From the NCBI RefSeq assembly GCF_022601735.1, contig NZ_JAKUMM010000001.1:124001-188000 (forward strand): DNA of 64,000 bases, given 5' to 3'. Under the pieces are notes generated by a model. It ran no database searches. It was not told the origin of the DNA and saw nothing but the letters and a program-made list of their open reading frames with translations. A program made the position numbers and the translations under genes. Position 1 is the stretch's first letter; each line of letters opens with the position of its first letter. This document shows positions 21,624-30,970 of the stretch, piece by piece. The stretch comes from Atopomonas sediminilitoris. Lineage in GTDB: Bacteria > Pseudomonadota > Gammaproteobacteria > Pseudomonadales > Pseudomonadaceae.

Positions 21624-22115
21624 TCACGCCAAGCGGTGTTGCAGCATCGGCACCAAATACACCGGCACCTGTGACAGCTGCAATAAACGCGCGGCGGTTC
21701 GGCCTAATGAGGAGTGCAGCGAGTGGCCGTGGCTATGGCTGCCGATGACCACAAGGTCAACGCCCAGCTGCTCGGCCTCGTCCAAAATCACTTGCGGCGG
21801 GTCGCCCTGCACCACACGCACGCCATGCAAAGGGCTTAAGTCTTCGATGCCTTCGGTGACATCCTCCCGAAAGGCTTCTAACACACGCTGCTCAATGCTG
21901 TTCATGACCACGCCAAGGCCGTTTTCACGCAGCTGTTCGAGCACACTGGCATCAACATAGGTTTGCAACACCGACTCAGCAAACAAGCCCATAGGCTCAA
22001 CGGCGTGCACAACATGCAGCTTGGCATTGTGCGCCTGCGCCAGTTGCAACGCGTGCTGCAACACATACGGCGCATACAGACCTAAATCAGTGGCGTACAA
22101 GATCGAACGAATCAT
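21624..22115 (-). CDS. Universal stress protein UspA family
   Basis: 163 residues, one Usp domain. N-terminal SILYATDLGLYAPYVLQHAL, and the ATP-binding glycine pattern GSHSHGHSLHSSLGRTA followed by VPVYLVP, so it is likely an ATP-binding member. The same gene stands near cysB in P. aeruginosa. ATG start with AGGAGG upstream. Specific role unknown. Confidence 0.92.
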   Translation of the reverse strand: MIRSILYATDLGLYAPYVLQHALQLAQAHNAKLHVVHAVEPMGLFAESVLQTYVDASVLEQLRENGLGVVMNSIEQRVLEAFREDVTEGIEDLSPLHGVRVVQGDPPQVILDEAEQLGVDLVVIGSHSHGHSLHSSLGRTAARLLQLSQVPVYLVPMLQHRLA

Positions 22116-22176
22116 AGGGCCTCCTACGGCTGGAACCGCCCTATCATTCAGCGTAGCAGGCGCTCAGGCGCGACAC

Positions 22177-23076
22177 TCAGTGAGTATTGCTGATGCCGTG
22201 CGGTACATGGCCGGTTGAAACCACACTACTGGCATCAGCGCAGTGCCCCTGCTGATCATCAAAAAACAAATCAGCCCCAAAGGCCTGCAGGAATTTGGTT
22301 TTACTAAGCCCCCCCAAAAACAACGACTCATCCAAGCGAATATCCCACTCGCGCAGGGTGCGAATAACACGTTCATGAGCAGGCGCGGATCGTGCGGTGA
22401 CCAACGCGGTACGAATCGGACACTCCTGTGGTGAGAACTCTTGCTGCAGCCGGTTGAGCACCTTAAGAAACGGTTTAAACGGCCCGCCACCTAACGCCTG
22501 CCGAGCCGCTTGCTGCTCGCTGCTTTGGAAGGCCGCTAAGCCTTCACGCTGAAACACCTGCTCAGACTCATCTGAAAACAGCACCGCATCACCATCAAAG
22601 GCTAACAGCAGCGGGCCATCGGCGCGCTGCTTAGGGCCACCTGGCAAGACTGTGGCGGCGGCAAAGCCGGCCGCCAAGGCTTGCTGCACATCTTCAGCAT
22701 GGGTGGATAAAAACAGGTGGCAGTTAAACGCATCCAAATAGCTGTGAGGGGTGCGACCACCGGAAAACGCCGCACGGGTAATGTTCAACCCGTAGTGCTG
22801 AATCGAGTTAAACGCGCGCAGACCCGTGTCGGCGCTATTGCGGGACACCAGCACCACTTCGACCTTGTCATCGGCTAACTGCTGATTGATACGCAGCAGT
22901 TTTTCCACCATGGCGTAGGCTTCGCCTTTTTCTAGCACTTCGTCTTCATGGGCGATTTGGAAGTGCCGGTAAGCCTCAATGCCCTGCTGCTCGAACACGG
23001 CATGGCTTTCGTCCAAATTAAACAAGGCGCGTGAGGAGATCGCCACCACCAACTTATCGTCAAGGCTAACCGGCAT
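22177..23076 (-). CDS. Cytosolic 5'-nucleotidase family protein
   Basis: 299 residues, without signal peptide. The sequence matches the bacterial branch of the NT5C1-like 5'-nucleotidase family: LVVAISSRALFNLDESH at the N-terminus, VEVVLVSRNSADTGLR, LLLAFDGDAVLFSDESE and LGGLSKTKFLQAFGADLFFDDQ. Nucleoside monophosphate hydrolysis is inferred from the family. Two bases separate it from the upstream panE-like gene, so they share a transcript. Confidence 0.87.
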   Translation of the reverse strand: MPVSLDDKLVVAISSRALFNLDESHAVFEQQGIEAYRHFQIAHEDEVLEKGEAYAMVEKLLRINQQLADDKVEVVLVSRNSADTGLRAFNSIQHYGLNITRAAFSGGRTPHSYLDAFNCHLFLSTHAEDVQQALAAGFAAATVLPGGPKQRADGPLLLAFDGDAVLFSDESEQVFQREGLAAFQSSEQQAARQALGGGPFKPFLKVLNRLQQEFSPQECPIRTALVTARSAPAHERVIRTLREWDIRLDESLFLGGLSKTKFLQAFGADLFFDDQQGHCADASSVVSTGHVPHGISNTH

Positions 23077-23078
23077 GC

Positions 23079-24032
23079 TTAAGCTTCCGTCGTGGTTTTA
23101 AAGCGCAAACAATCCAACAGCATGGCCACCGCAGGCATGCTCACCCCGCTGGCTTGTGCCGCTGCCAAGGGTGCCGCGTAAATCGCTTCAAGCTCTAGGA
23201 CGCGCTGCTGGGCGTAATCGTGGTACATGCTGGGATAGTAATCGGGCATACGGTCCGTCGCGGCCAGCATTTTCTCCACCAAGGCGACAGGCAAGTCACA
23301 GCCACAGGCGTTGGCGGCTTGCACCACTTCGTGCATCAGGCGTGCTATCAGGCTACGACTGGCAGCGTTTTTCATCAGCTCACCGGTGCTGGCATCCAAC
23401 AACACTGACAGGCCGTTGTAGGGGATATTCCACACCAATTTTTGCCAACGCGCCGTGGCGACATCGGGCAACACGTGCGAGTCGATACCCGCCGCAACAA
23501 AGCGCGCAGACAGCGCCTGCGCTAAGCCTTGCCCCGCCGCTGCGTTTGCGCCAGCAGGCCCTGAGTGATACGCCAGATTCACCCCGCCATAGGCTTGATG
23601 GCAAATCACGGCCGCCGCTTTGCGGTGCACACAGATAAAGCACAGCCCTGCCAGCAGATGCAGATCCGCCGAAAGACCTGCACGCAACTGATCTTCCACC
23701 GCATAGCCGTTTTGCATCAGCACAACCGCTGCGCCCGGGGCTGCCACTTGTTCAATCAGTGGCAACATCTGTTGATTGGCGGTGGTCTTACAGCACACCA
23801 GCAATACATCACAGCGCGGCATATCGCTGGCGCGCTGATACACCTGCGCCGGCTGTAAGTGCAGCTCACCTTGCTGAGCGTGCTCAATCAACAAACCTTG
23901 ACGCTGCGCGGCAGCAAAATCACTGCGCAACAGAAAGTGCACATCCGCGCCAGCGCGCGCCAGCAATACGCCGTAATAGGCGCCAATCGCGCCAGTGCCA
24001 ATCACGCCGATGCGCGCATTTGCCCAATCCAT
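23079..24032 (-). CDS. PanE-like 2-dehydropantoate 2-reductase family protein
   Basis: 317 residues. N-terminal nucleotide-binding GVIGTGAIGAYYG at 9-21; MQNGYAVEDQL; the family lysine region ARWQKLVWNIPYNGLS; and a C-terminal LELEAIY with the substrate-binding acid. Either ketopantoate reduction for coenzyme A or an unknown ketoacid reduction is possible; several PanE paralogues occur in pseudomonads, so the pathway is not certain. Diverges from the PilZ gene. Confidence 0.82.
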   Translation of the reverse strand: MDWANARIGVIGTGAIGAYYGVLLARAGADVHFLLRSDFAAAQRQGLLIEHAQQGELHLQPAQVYQRASDMPRCDVLLVCCKTTANQQMLPLIEQVAAPGAAVVLMQNGYAVEDQLRAGLSADLHLLAGLCFICVHRKAAAVICHQAYGGVNLAYHSGPAGANAAAGQGLAQALSARFVAAGIDSHVLPDVATARWQKLVWNIPYNGLSVLLDASTGELMKNAASRSLIARLMHEVVQAANACGCDLPVALVEKMLAATDRMPDYYPSMYHDYAQQRVLELEAIYAAPLAAAQASGVSMPAVAMLLDCLRFKTTTEA

Positions 24033-24191
24033 TCGTCACTCCTGTGTCTAATACGGGTTAAGAAGTCCGCGCTGCTGCCGTTGACTACACTAAGCATTAG
24101 CTGTTTTACGCTGCGTCATACGGACCTGCCGCGTTGTTTTATCAGCCTTGGGCAACATGCGTTGCCGAGGCTGCTTGATCGAGAGCGGATC

Positions 24192-24617
24192 ATGCGCCAG
24201 TACATTCGTCACCCCAGCTGCATGCCTGTTGAGCTGCATATTGCCCAGCAGCCGAGCCAGCAACAACCCTTACACGACATCAGCCTTGGCGGCGTGGCCT
24301 GCCATTGTGAGCAGCCAGCCCCGGTGGGCAGCACCATTGATATGCACATTCCCCTGCCGCAAGGCGATACCTTGCACCACGGCGTAGTGGCTTGGTGCAA
24401 AGCGGACGCCGACGGCTACTTAATCGGCATCAGCTTTAAAGATCAGGACAGTTTTTTCCATATCCGCATGATCGAACAAGTATGCGCCATCGAAGCCTAC
24501 CGCCGGACGCTCGAGAAAGTACTGGGGCGGCGCATCAGCGGTGAAGAAGCCGCACAGCGCTGGATTCAGGAAAACGCCGCCGATTTCCCGCAAATGAGCG
24601 CGCAAACCATGCATTGA
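24192..24617 (+). CDS. Stand-alone PilZ domain c-di-GMP receptor
   Basis: 141 residues. The full ligand signature is present: RQYIR at 2-6 (RxxxR) and DISLGGVACH (D-x-S-x-x-G) about 30 residues later. The C-terminal part (residues 95-141) is an extra helical extension with ISGEEAAQRWIQENAADFP. ATG at 24192 places RxxxR at the very N-terminus; GAGAGCGGA lies upstream. Target unknown. Confidence 0.88.
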   Translation: MRQYIRHPSCMPVELHIAQQPSQQQPLHDISLGGVACHCEQPAPVGSTIDMHIPLPQGDTLHHGVVAWCKADADGYLIGISFKDQDSFFHIRMIEQVCAIEAYRRTLEKVLGRRISGEEAAQRWIQENAADFPQMSAQTMH

Positions 24618-24741
24618 CTGGCCGCAGCCATTGTCGCCGCAGGTAGGTTCGGGGTAAGGTTCTTGCTCCCCAGACACCAGACCACAGCGCGATTGAGTCA
24701 GGCTCAGACGCCCACAGATGGTCGACCTGATGAGTTGCATG

Positions 24742-25821
24742 ATGGCTGAATTACTGCTCGACGATTTAAACGTATCCTCCAACGAAGCCCTAATCACCCC
24801 AGACCAGCTCAAGCACGAGCTGCCTTTGTCTGAGAGCGCGCGCAAAACCATCGGCGAAGGCCGCCAAGTCGTGCGCGACATTCTCGATGGCAAAGATCAC
24901 CGTCTGTTTGTGGTGGTCGGTCCGTGCTCAATTCACGACGTCAAAGCTGCCAAAGAATACGCCAGCCGCCTGCAAGCACTGGCTGCCGAGCTAAAAGACA
25001 CCTTGTACTTGGTCATGCGCGTGTACTTTGAAAAGCCGCGCACCACCGTCGGCTGGAAAGGCCTGATCAACGACCCGTACATGGATGACTCGTTCAAAAT
25101 CCAAGACGGTTTGCACATCGGTCGCCAATTGCTGCTAGAGCTGGCAGAGATGGGCCTGCCCACCGCGACCGAAGCGTTGGACCCGATTTCCCCGCAGTAC
25201 CTGCAAGACTTGATCAGCTGGTCGGCCATTGGTGCACGCACCACCGAGTCGCAAACTCACCGCGAAATGGCTTCTGGTCTGTCTTCAGCGGTTGGCTTTA
25301 AAAACGGCACCGACGGCAGCCTGACCGTAGCGATCAATGCGCTGCAATCCACCTTAAGCCCTCACCGCTTCTTGGGGATCAACCAAGAAGGTCAGGTATC
25401 GATCGTCACCACCAAAGGCAATCGCTACGGCCACGTGGTACTGCGCGGCGGTAACGGCAAGCCGAACTATGACTCGGTTAGCGTGGCGTTGTGCGAGCAA
25501 GAGCTGAACAAGGCCAAGATCATGCCCAACATCATGATCGACTGCAGCCACGCCAACTCCAACAAAGACCCATCCCTGCAGCCGCTGGTAATGGAAAACG
25601 TGGCCAACCAAATTTTGGAAGGCAACCAGTCCATCGTCGGCCTGATGGTGGAAAGCCACTTGAACTGGGGCAATCAGTCGATCCCCAAAGATCACAGCCA
25701 ACTGCAATACGGCGTATCGGTGACGGACGCCTGTATCGACTGGGCCACCACCGAGAAAACCCTGCGCGGCATGGCGGCCAAGCTCAAAGACGTGCTACCC
25801 AAGCGCCAGCGCGGCGAGTAA
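24742..25821 (+). CDS. aroG: 3-deoxy-7-phosphoheptulonate synthase (class I-alpha)
   Basis: Condenses phosphoenolpyruvate and erythrose 4-phosphate, the first step of the shikimate pathway. About 359 residues; LFVVVGPCSIHD, MRVYFEKPRTTVGWKGLINDP (in part), GARTTESQTHREMASGLS, VLRGGNGKPNYD and MIDCSHANSNKD are all diagnostic. Which aromatic acid inhibits it cannot be told from sequence alone, so the symbol is approximate (aroF/G/H). The start at 24742 gives MAELLLDDLNV, close to its Pseudomonas homologue; ATG at 24739 is also possible. An 18-base perfect terminator follows. Confidence 0.93.
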   Translation: MAELLLDDLNVSSNEALITPDQLKHELPLSESARKTIGEGRQVVRDILDGKDHRLFVVVGPCSIHDVKAAKEYASRLQALAAELKDTLYLVMRVYFEKPRTTVGWKGLINDPYMDDSFKIQDGLHIGRQLLLELAEMGLPTATEALDPISPQYLQDLISWSAIGARTTESQTHREMASGLSSAVGFKNGTDGSLTVAINALQSTLSPHRFLGINQEGQVSIVTTKGNRYGHVVLRGGNGKPNYDSVSVALCEQELNKAKIMPNIMIDCSHANSNKDPSLQPLVMENVANQILEGNQSIVGLMVESHLNWGNQSIPKDHSQLQYGVSVTDACIDWATTEKTLRGMAAKLKDVLPKRQRGE

Positions 25822-25831
25822 GCACTCTTGC

Positions 25832-25870
25832 GACATTAAAAAACCGGGCGGCGCCCGGTTTTTTAATGTC
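25832..25870. terminator. Strong bidirectional terminator
   Basis: An 18-base perfect stem (GACATTAAAAAACCGGGC and its complement) with a 3-base loop. A6 and T6 runs inside the arms give a T-tract on both strands. Confidence 0.95.
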
Positions 25871-25880
25871 GGCTAAAACA

Positions 25881-26495
25881 TCACTTCTGTTCAGCTAACT
25901 TTTTCAGCTCAAGCAAGGTATTGAACGGCGCATCCAACACAAAGCTGTTGGCCAACCACGACGGCACACTGCCACCTGGCTCGGTGTGTACCTGATAAAC
26001 CACCTCAACTTGGCCGTTACCTTTGGGGGTGAACTGCCAAAAACCTTCCAGCTTACTCACTCTGACAAAGCCAGATTCAGCAGGCTTGAAGTCAGGCTTA
26101 CCGGTCAAACGCCGTAACAAGCTGCCATCAGCGCCTTGCTCAGTCACAATTTGGGTGTAGGTATCACGCGGGGTCACAGGCCACGGCGTGTTAAAGCGCG
26201 AATACACCACGCCGCTCTCACCGTTTTGCTCAACCCGCTTTTGCTCACGGCATTCGTGCATCCACGCGCACGAGCCCGTGACGTCCTCTTGCAGGGCACG
26301 CAGACGCGCAAGGTCGGTATTCATCAGCGCCACGCCCTTGTAGGCCTTGTACTTGGAGCCTTCTACCTTGGCCAAGTACACCTTAACGCCCGACTCATCT
26401 TTCGCCAGCTGCCAATTAAGCTCCGCAGCCTGCGCGCTTACTGTGATGCAACCAGCCAGCAAGACTGCTATTGCCTGCCGAGTAACCTTTGCCAT
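25881..26495 (-). CDS. Exported START-domain protein
   Basis: 204 residues with a signal peptide (MAKVTRQAIAVLLAGCITVSAQA). The mature part follows the START/polyketide-cyclase fold as seen in bacterial periplasmic members: WQLAKDESGVKVYLAKVEGS, NTPWPVTPRDTYTQ and VYQVHTEPGGSVPSWLAN. Such domains bind lipids or other hydrophobic ligands; ligand unknown. It is the last of four minus-strand genes beginning with the GH31 gene. Confidence 0.85.
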   Translation of the reverse strand: MAKVTRQAIAVLLAGCITVSAQAAELNWQLAKDESGVKVYLAKVEGSKYKAYKGVALMNTDLARLRALQEDVTGSCAWMHECREQKRVEQNGESGVVYSRFNTPWPVTPRDTYTQIVTEQGADGSLLRRLTGKPDFKPAESGFVRVSKLEGFWQFTPKGNGQVEVVYQVHTEPGGSVPSWLANSFVLDAPFNTLLELKKLAEQK

Positions 26496-26534
26496 GTTCC
26501 CATTCCTTATTGTTTTCTTTGATCTTAGCCGGCC

Positions 26535-26918
26535 TCAGTGCAACGGCCAGCGCAAGAGTAACCGCAGCCCCAGCAATAGGATGCCTGCCTCGAGTATGGT
26601 TAAGCCGGCGCCCCAAGCACTGGGCCAGCCATCGAGCAATAAACTCAGCAACCGTGCGCACAGGAGGCCCCCACTAACCAACACCAACATCAGCACGGCA
26701 CTCACCTGTCCGCGCGCGGTTAACGCGGCATAACAACAAAAACAAGCCGGCACCAACAGCACACCACCGCTGCGGGCACGCCACTCGCCTAGCGCCGTAT
26801 CCGGCAGAGTGACGTGTAACAAGAGTTGCGCGTTAGCCTGTGGAAACAGCAACCCCATAATGGCCAAGCCCAGACACACCGCCGAGGCGAGCAATAAATA
26901 AACTTGCACTACGCGCAC
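26535..26918 (-). CDS. Small four-helix membrane protein (DUF4345-like)
   Basis: 127 residues with four hydrophobic segments (about 5-25, 45-65, 70-92, 100-122) and short loops. The motif [10 protein letters not shown] between helices 1 and 2 is typical of DUF4345 proteins. Function unknown. Its first 10 bases overlap the end of the YkgJ-like gene, so the pair is translationally linked. Confidence 0.75.
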   Translation of the reverse strand: MRVVQVYLLLASAVCLGLAIMGLLFPQANAQLLLHVTLPDTALGEWRARSGGVLLVPACFCCYAALTARGQVSAVLMLVLVSGGLLCARLLSLLLDGWPSAWGAGLTILEAGILLLGLRLLLRWPLH

Positions 26919-27163
26919 GTAGCGCCCTCAAGCAAGGTCAACGTCGCCAGGGCTTGCGCATTGCTATCGCCACAGACCCAGTGCTCGGCGGTAAAACCCG
27001 CGCACACGGCTGGGCGCTCTGGCGAACCAAACAAGCGACACAGATTGCGCTCATCCAACTGCACGCAGCGCACACCCGCCGGCTTGCCCTCAGGCATACC
27101 GGGAATCGGCGATGTGATTGACGGTGCGATACAACACGCACCGCACCCTAGACGGCACTGCAT
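26909..27163 (-). CDS. YkgJ-family cysteine cluster protein
   Basis: 84 residues with eight cysteines: CRLGCGACC at 3-11 and later single cysteines in VRCVQL, NLCRLFG, AVCAGF, WVCGD and the penultimate residue. This is the Zn- or Fe-S-binding CxxCxxCC arrangement of the YkgJ family. Function unknown. It follows the GH31 gene by 16 bases. Confidence 0.88.
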   Translation of the reverse strand: MQCRLGCGACCIAPSITSPIPGMPEGKPAGVRCVQLDERNLCRLFGSPERPAVCAGFTAEHWVCGDSNAQALATLTLLEGATCA

Positions 27164-27179
27164 GGCAAAACCCTACACC

Positions 27180-29426
27180 TCATTTTTGACTGATCAAGCC
27201 TTGGGCAATCAGCTGCTCACGCAGGGCACGACCTGCTTCCGAGTCGGCGCGGTAGAACACCGCAGGCTCACCCATCGGTACCGCGGTGCGCACTTTATCA
27301 CCGGCATTCACCTGATGACGTTCACCCGACCAGAGGTGTACCCACTGCCCAGCCGGCAAAGCCACATCAAGCCCTTCGACACTGGGCGCCAATACCGGTG
27401 CAATCAACAGATCACTACCGAGCATGAAGCTTTCTGGCACGGGCACATGACTGGCAGGGTCGCTGGGGTAATGCAGCCACAACGGACGCACCAGCGGCAG
27501 GCCACGGCGCGCCGCCTCGGCCATTAAGGTGCGCCGATAATCGGCCAGTGCGGCGTACACCTGCGCCATGCGGGCAAACTGTTGTTGACTCTCCGGCGTG
27601 CCCCAAGGCTGGGCATTGTCATCCGGGCGATTGCCCTCGTGAGTGCGAAACAAGGCGGTGAAGGCAGAAAACTCCATCCAGCGCAGCAGCAGTTCTTCGT
27701 CGCGGTGATAGTCACTGATCGGATGACTGATGGTGGTGTAGCCGCCGATATCGCTGTGATTGAGACTGAAACCGGATAAACCGCCCGACAATAAGCCCAG
27801 CAACGCACTGTGCAGACCGTCGTGGCGGTCCCACGTCACCAACTGATCGCCCAGCCACATGGCGGTGGTCAGACCCGGGCTGCGGCTATAGGCGGCTCGG
27901 GTATAGAAAAACAGCTCGTCACGGCGCGGATGCTCTTCGACTACCTCGCGGTTTAACTCGGCCCACAGCTCAGGGAAGCGGTTATGCACCAACTCTGCCG
28001 ACTCGCCGGAGTGCAATACCGACTCAAACGGCAATGCCTCACCAAAGTCGGCCATCCAGCCAGAAAAGCCCTGCGCCAGCATTTCATCTTGCAGCACCGC
28101 CTTAAGCCAAGTGCGCGCTGCCGGGTTGGTTAAGTCCACCAGGCCGGCTGAGAAGCTGGTGTTGAGCAACGCCAACGGCTGGCCGCTGTGATCTTTCACC
28201 AAGTAATCGGCTTTCAACGCTTCTTGATACAGATTGCGGCCATCGGCGCCCTTCTCGCTGACATCCACCAAGAACGGGTTAACGTAAGCCAGTGTGCGGA
28301 TATTGTCCGCTGCCAACTCAGCTTGCAGGGTTGGCCAATCGTTGTAGTGCTGCTGATCAAGCGTCCAGCTCCACCACAGTTGCTTGCCAAAGGTGGTCGT
28401 GCGCTGCCCCACCCAGTCTTGCACCCAAAGCCCAGCCAACGGCACGTCGACCTGTTTTAACTCGGCCAGCACTTTGCGAACTTGGGCTGTGCCGCCTTGC
28501 ATACCCAAAATAGCCCCGCGCTGGGTCCAGTCGGGCAGTGGCGGCATACGCCCCACCACGGAGGTGTGCGCTTCGATTAACGCCGCCGGATCAGCCCCTT
28601 GATAGATACGCGCCGCCAACGTGCTGGCGTGCACCTCTAACTGCACCTTGTCATCGGCGCGCAAATCAAACACTTGGTACGCCGATGATTCGCTAAAAAA
28701 GCTGCGCATGTAGCTGGATAAGTAATGCGGCACCGGCGCGTAACTGGTCCACCAGTCACCGCCGGCACGGGCATTGAGGTTGGCCCCAGTCGTGATCGGC
28801 TCTAGACCGCGGCCAATGCCTTGCTCTTGCACCAGAATCGGCAAGCGCCAGCGCTTGAGATTGAACTCGGTAAACTGTTCACCAAAACCATAGAAGGCTT
28901 CATCGGGCTCACTTTGCCAGCTGAGGTAGAGGCGATTGAGGCGCTCATCATCCACCGCCACAGCAAGGCGCAAACCGCGCTGACCATCGGCCTGCACAAT
29001 CAGCGCGTAGCCGCTAACGCTGCCATCATCACACTCCAAATGCCCGCGCAGGGTGAGTCGCTCACCTTGCTGGGTAAACGACTCCAACGATTGCTTTTGG
29101 CATAGCACTTGGCGGCGCTCATCGACAAACAGCGCACCGCGATGTTCCTCCACCTGCGCATGCCCCTTGCCGGCGGCTAAAAAACCGCCCTGCACCGCCC
29201 ACAAAGCTTTTTTGGGATCAGCTTGACTGGTCACCACAAAACCCGCGCCGCGCCAATCCAGACGATAATCACCCAGGGTAAATTCGCGCGCCGAGGCCAG
29301 CGCGGGGGGCACGACCAACTCACTCCATACCGGCCGTTTTAGCCAAGACTGCCAGCTGTCGTGTCCAACCCATGCCGCCGCTGCTACTGCAGTGACAGCA
29401 ACTACCGCCTTCATCACGCGTCCCAT
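27180..29426 (-). CDS. Exported or membrane-anchored GH31 alpha-glycosidase, YihQ-like
   Basis: 748 residues, most like sulfoquinovosidase YihQ. Residues 5-20 form an N-terminal hydrophobic signal or anchor, which YihQ lacks. Catalytic residues: nucleophile Asp460 in WMADFGEALP and acid/base Asp527 in AMWLGDQLVTW. FRTHEGNRP and HSDIGGYTT also match YihQ. Of the sulfonate-binding set known for E. coli YihQ (Gln, Gln, Arg, Trp, Tyr), this protein has Gln310, Gln336, Trp352 and Tyr563, but the Arg position is Gln349 (FGKQLWW). It may therefore act on another alpha-glucoside. No sulfoglycolysis genes lie nearby. The gene heads a probable operon with the YkgJ, DUF4345 and START genes. Confidence 0.9.
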   Translation of the reverse strand: MGRVMKAVVAVTAVAAAAWVGHDSWQSWLKRPVWSELVVPPALASAREFTLGDYRLDWRGAGFVVTSQADPKKALWAVQGGFLAAGKGHAQVEEHRGALFVDERRQVLCQKQSLESFTQQGERLTLRGHLECDDGSVSGYALIVQADGQRGLRLAVAVDDERLNRLYLSWQSEPDEAFYGFGEQFTEFNLKRWRLPILVQEQGIGRGLEPITTGANLNARAGGDWWTSYAPVPHYLSSYMRSFFSESSAYQVFDLRADDKVQLEVHASTLAARIYQGADPAALIEAHTSVVGRMPPLPDWTQRGAILGMQGGTAQVRKVLAELKQVDVPLAGLWVQDWVGQRTTTFGKQLWWSWTLDQQHYNDWPTLQAELAADNIRTLAYVNPFLVDVSEKGADGRNLYQEALKADYLVKDHSGQPLALLNTSFSAGLVDLTNPAARTWLKAVLQDEMLAQGFSGWMADFGEALPFESVLHSGESAELVHNRFPELWAELNREVVEEHPRRDELFFYTRAAYSRSPGLTTAMWLGDQLVTWDRHDGLHSALLGLLSGGLSGFSLNHSDIGGYTTISHPISDYHRDEELLLRWMEFSAFTALFRTHEGNRPDDNAQPWGTPESQQQFARMAQVYAALADYRRTLMAEAARRGLPLVRPLWLHYPSDPASHVPVPESFMLGSDLLIAPVLAPSVEGLDVALPAGQWVHLWSGERHQVNAGDKVRTAVPMGEPAVFYRADSEAGRALREQLIAQGLISQK

Positions 29427-29528
29427 GTCATTCTCTTCTGTCGATCGTTATTGTTTTATCGCTGGCCAACAGCAGCGCTTGGCCAAGCCTTGGCTTAGAA
29501 TGCGGCCGTTCATTGTGGAGCGCCGTCT

Positions 29529-29867
29529 ATGCCTGTCTGGTTACAAACCGCCCTGCTGCTCACCCTGTCTAACGTATTCATGACCTTTGCTTGGTACGGC
29601 CACCTGCGCTTTCACAGCAAACCACTATGGATCGCCATTATCGTCAGCTGGAGTATCGCGTTTTTTGAATACCTGATCATGGTACCCGCCAACCGCATTG
29701 GCTTTAGCGAGCTCAATGTCAGTCAGCTGAAAATTATGCAGGAAGTGATCACATTGGCAGTATTTGTGCCTTTCAGCGTGTGGTTTTTACAACAACCGCT
29801 AAAACTGGACTACCTTTGGGCCGGCCTGTGTTTAGTGGCAGCGGTGTATTTTATTTTTCGCAGCTAA
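29529..29867 (+). CDS. DMT-like small membrane protein (DUF486)
   Basis: 112 residues, four membrane helices. Contains FMTFAWYGHLRF and SWSIAFFEYLIMVPANRIG, the conserved DUF486 core. Relatives resemble half of an EamA/DMT transporter; substrate unknown. ATG preceded by TGGAG. Diverges from the GH31 gene. Confidence 0.9.
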   Translation: MPVWLQTALLLTLSNVFMTFAWYGHLRFHSKPLWIAIIVSWSIAFFEYLIMVPANRIGFSELNVSQLKIMQEVITLAVFVPFSVWFLQQPLKLDYLWAGLCLVAAVYFIFRS

Positions 29868-29944
29868 GTTTGTTTAGGATTTGCTCAACAAGTGACGCCC
29901 TTGGCCGTCGCCAATGACGTCACCCTTTGTGCTTGGATTGCGGA

Positions 29945-30814
29945 TTAAGCCTTATTTAGGCGTGCCAGCAAACTGGAAGTATCCCAACGACCGCCCCCCA
30001 TGGCTTGTACATCGGCATAAAACTGATCAACCAGCGCGGTCACCGGCAGCTGTGCGCCATTGCGGCGCGCCTCTGCCAAAACGATATCGAAGTCTTTGCG
30101 CATCCAGTCCACGGCAAAGCCGTGTTCAAAGTGGCCTTCCAACATGGTTTTGTGGCGATTATCCAGCTGCCAGGACTGCGCTGCGCCTTTACCGATCACG
30201 CTCATCGCCAGCTCAGCGTCGAGGCCGGCTTTTTGTGCAAAGTGCAAACCCTCCGACAACGCCTGCACCAAACCGCCAATGCAAATCTGATTAACCATCT
30301 TGGTCAGTTGTCCGCTGCCTACCGGCCCCATCAGCTTGCACATGCGCGCGTAATGGGCGATCACAGGCTCAGCGCGCTGATAAAACGCAGGCTCGCCGCC
30401 AACCATCACGGTCAGCGCACCGTTTTGCGCCCCCGCTTGGCCGCCCGATACCGGCGCATCCAAAAAGCCCACCTCGCGCTCAGCCGCCGCCACGGCTAAC
30501 TCACGCGCCACATCTGCCGACGCGGTGGTGTGATCAATCAGCACGCTACCGGCAGCCATACCGGCCAAGGCGCCCTGCTCACCCAACACAACGCTGCGCA
30601 AATCCGCATCATTGCCCACACACACGCACACCACATCGGCGCCTTGCGCGGCCTCGCGGGGCGTCGCCGCCTGCCGGCCACCGTACTCTGCCACCCACGC
30701 TGCGGCTTTACTGGCCGTACGGTTGTACACGCACACTGACAAGCCGGCTTTTTGTAAGTGACCGGCCATGGGGTAACCCATCACGCCCAAACCAATAAAT
30801 GCAACGGTAGTCAT
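29945..30814 (-). CDS. Beta-hydroxyacid dehydrogenase (3-hydroxyisobutyrate / tartronate semialdehyde reductase family)
   Basis: 289 residues. Nucleotide-binding [15 protein letters not shown] at 6-20, substrate loop [14 protein letters not shown] and catalytic lysine in [11 protein letters not shown]. The family contains MmsB, GarR and GlxR, and sequence alone does not fix the substrate. ATG at 30814 has AAGGAG 8 bases upstream; an open frame continues to 31105 but runs through the promoter region and across the divergent ppnP start. Diverges from ppnP. Confidence 0.88.
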   Translation of the reverse strand: MTTVAFIGLGVMGYPMAGHLQKAGLSVCVYNRTASKAAAWVAEYGGRQAATPREAAQGADVVCVCVGNDADLRSVVLGEQGALAGMAAGSVLIDHTTASADVARELAVAAAEREVGFLDAPVSGGQAGAQNGALTVMVGGEPAFYQRAEPVIAHYARMCKLMGPVGSGQLTKMVNQICIGGLVQALSEGLHFAQKAGLDAELAMSVIGKGAAQSWQLDNRHKTMLEGHFEHGFAVDWMRKDFDIVLAEARRNGAQLPVTALVDQFYADVQAMGGGRWDTSSLLARLNKA

Positions 30815-30848
30815 AACGATGCTCCTTATCCTTTTTAAGGTAATCACA

Positions 30849-30862
30849 GCATGCGCGCATGC
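30849..30862. promoter_or_regulatory. 14-base perfect palindrome in a divergent promoter region
   Basis: GCATGCGCGCATGC is fully self-complementary and lies 35 bases upstream of the dehydrogenase start and 108 bases before ppnP. It may be an operator for the dehydrogenase gene. No known consensus matched. Confidence 0.35.
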
Positions 30863-30970
30863 GGAAAAATCATGCTGCGAGCCTAGCACCTGACTCACAT
30901 ACGGCCTAGTGACGCCCACAGCGAGCTTGGGCATACTGGCGGCCATTTTTTCACGCTTAGGGTTACCCAC

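Noticed and set aside
27180-29426. Sulfoglycolysis gene cluster
   Set aside because: The GH31 gene resembles YihQ, but none of the neighbouring genes encode the isomerase, kinase, aldolase or transporter of that pathway.
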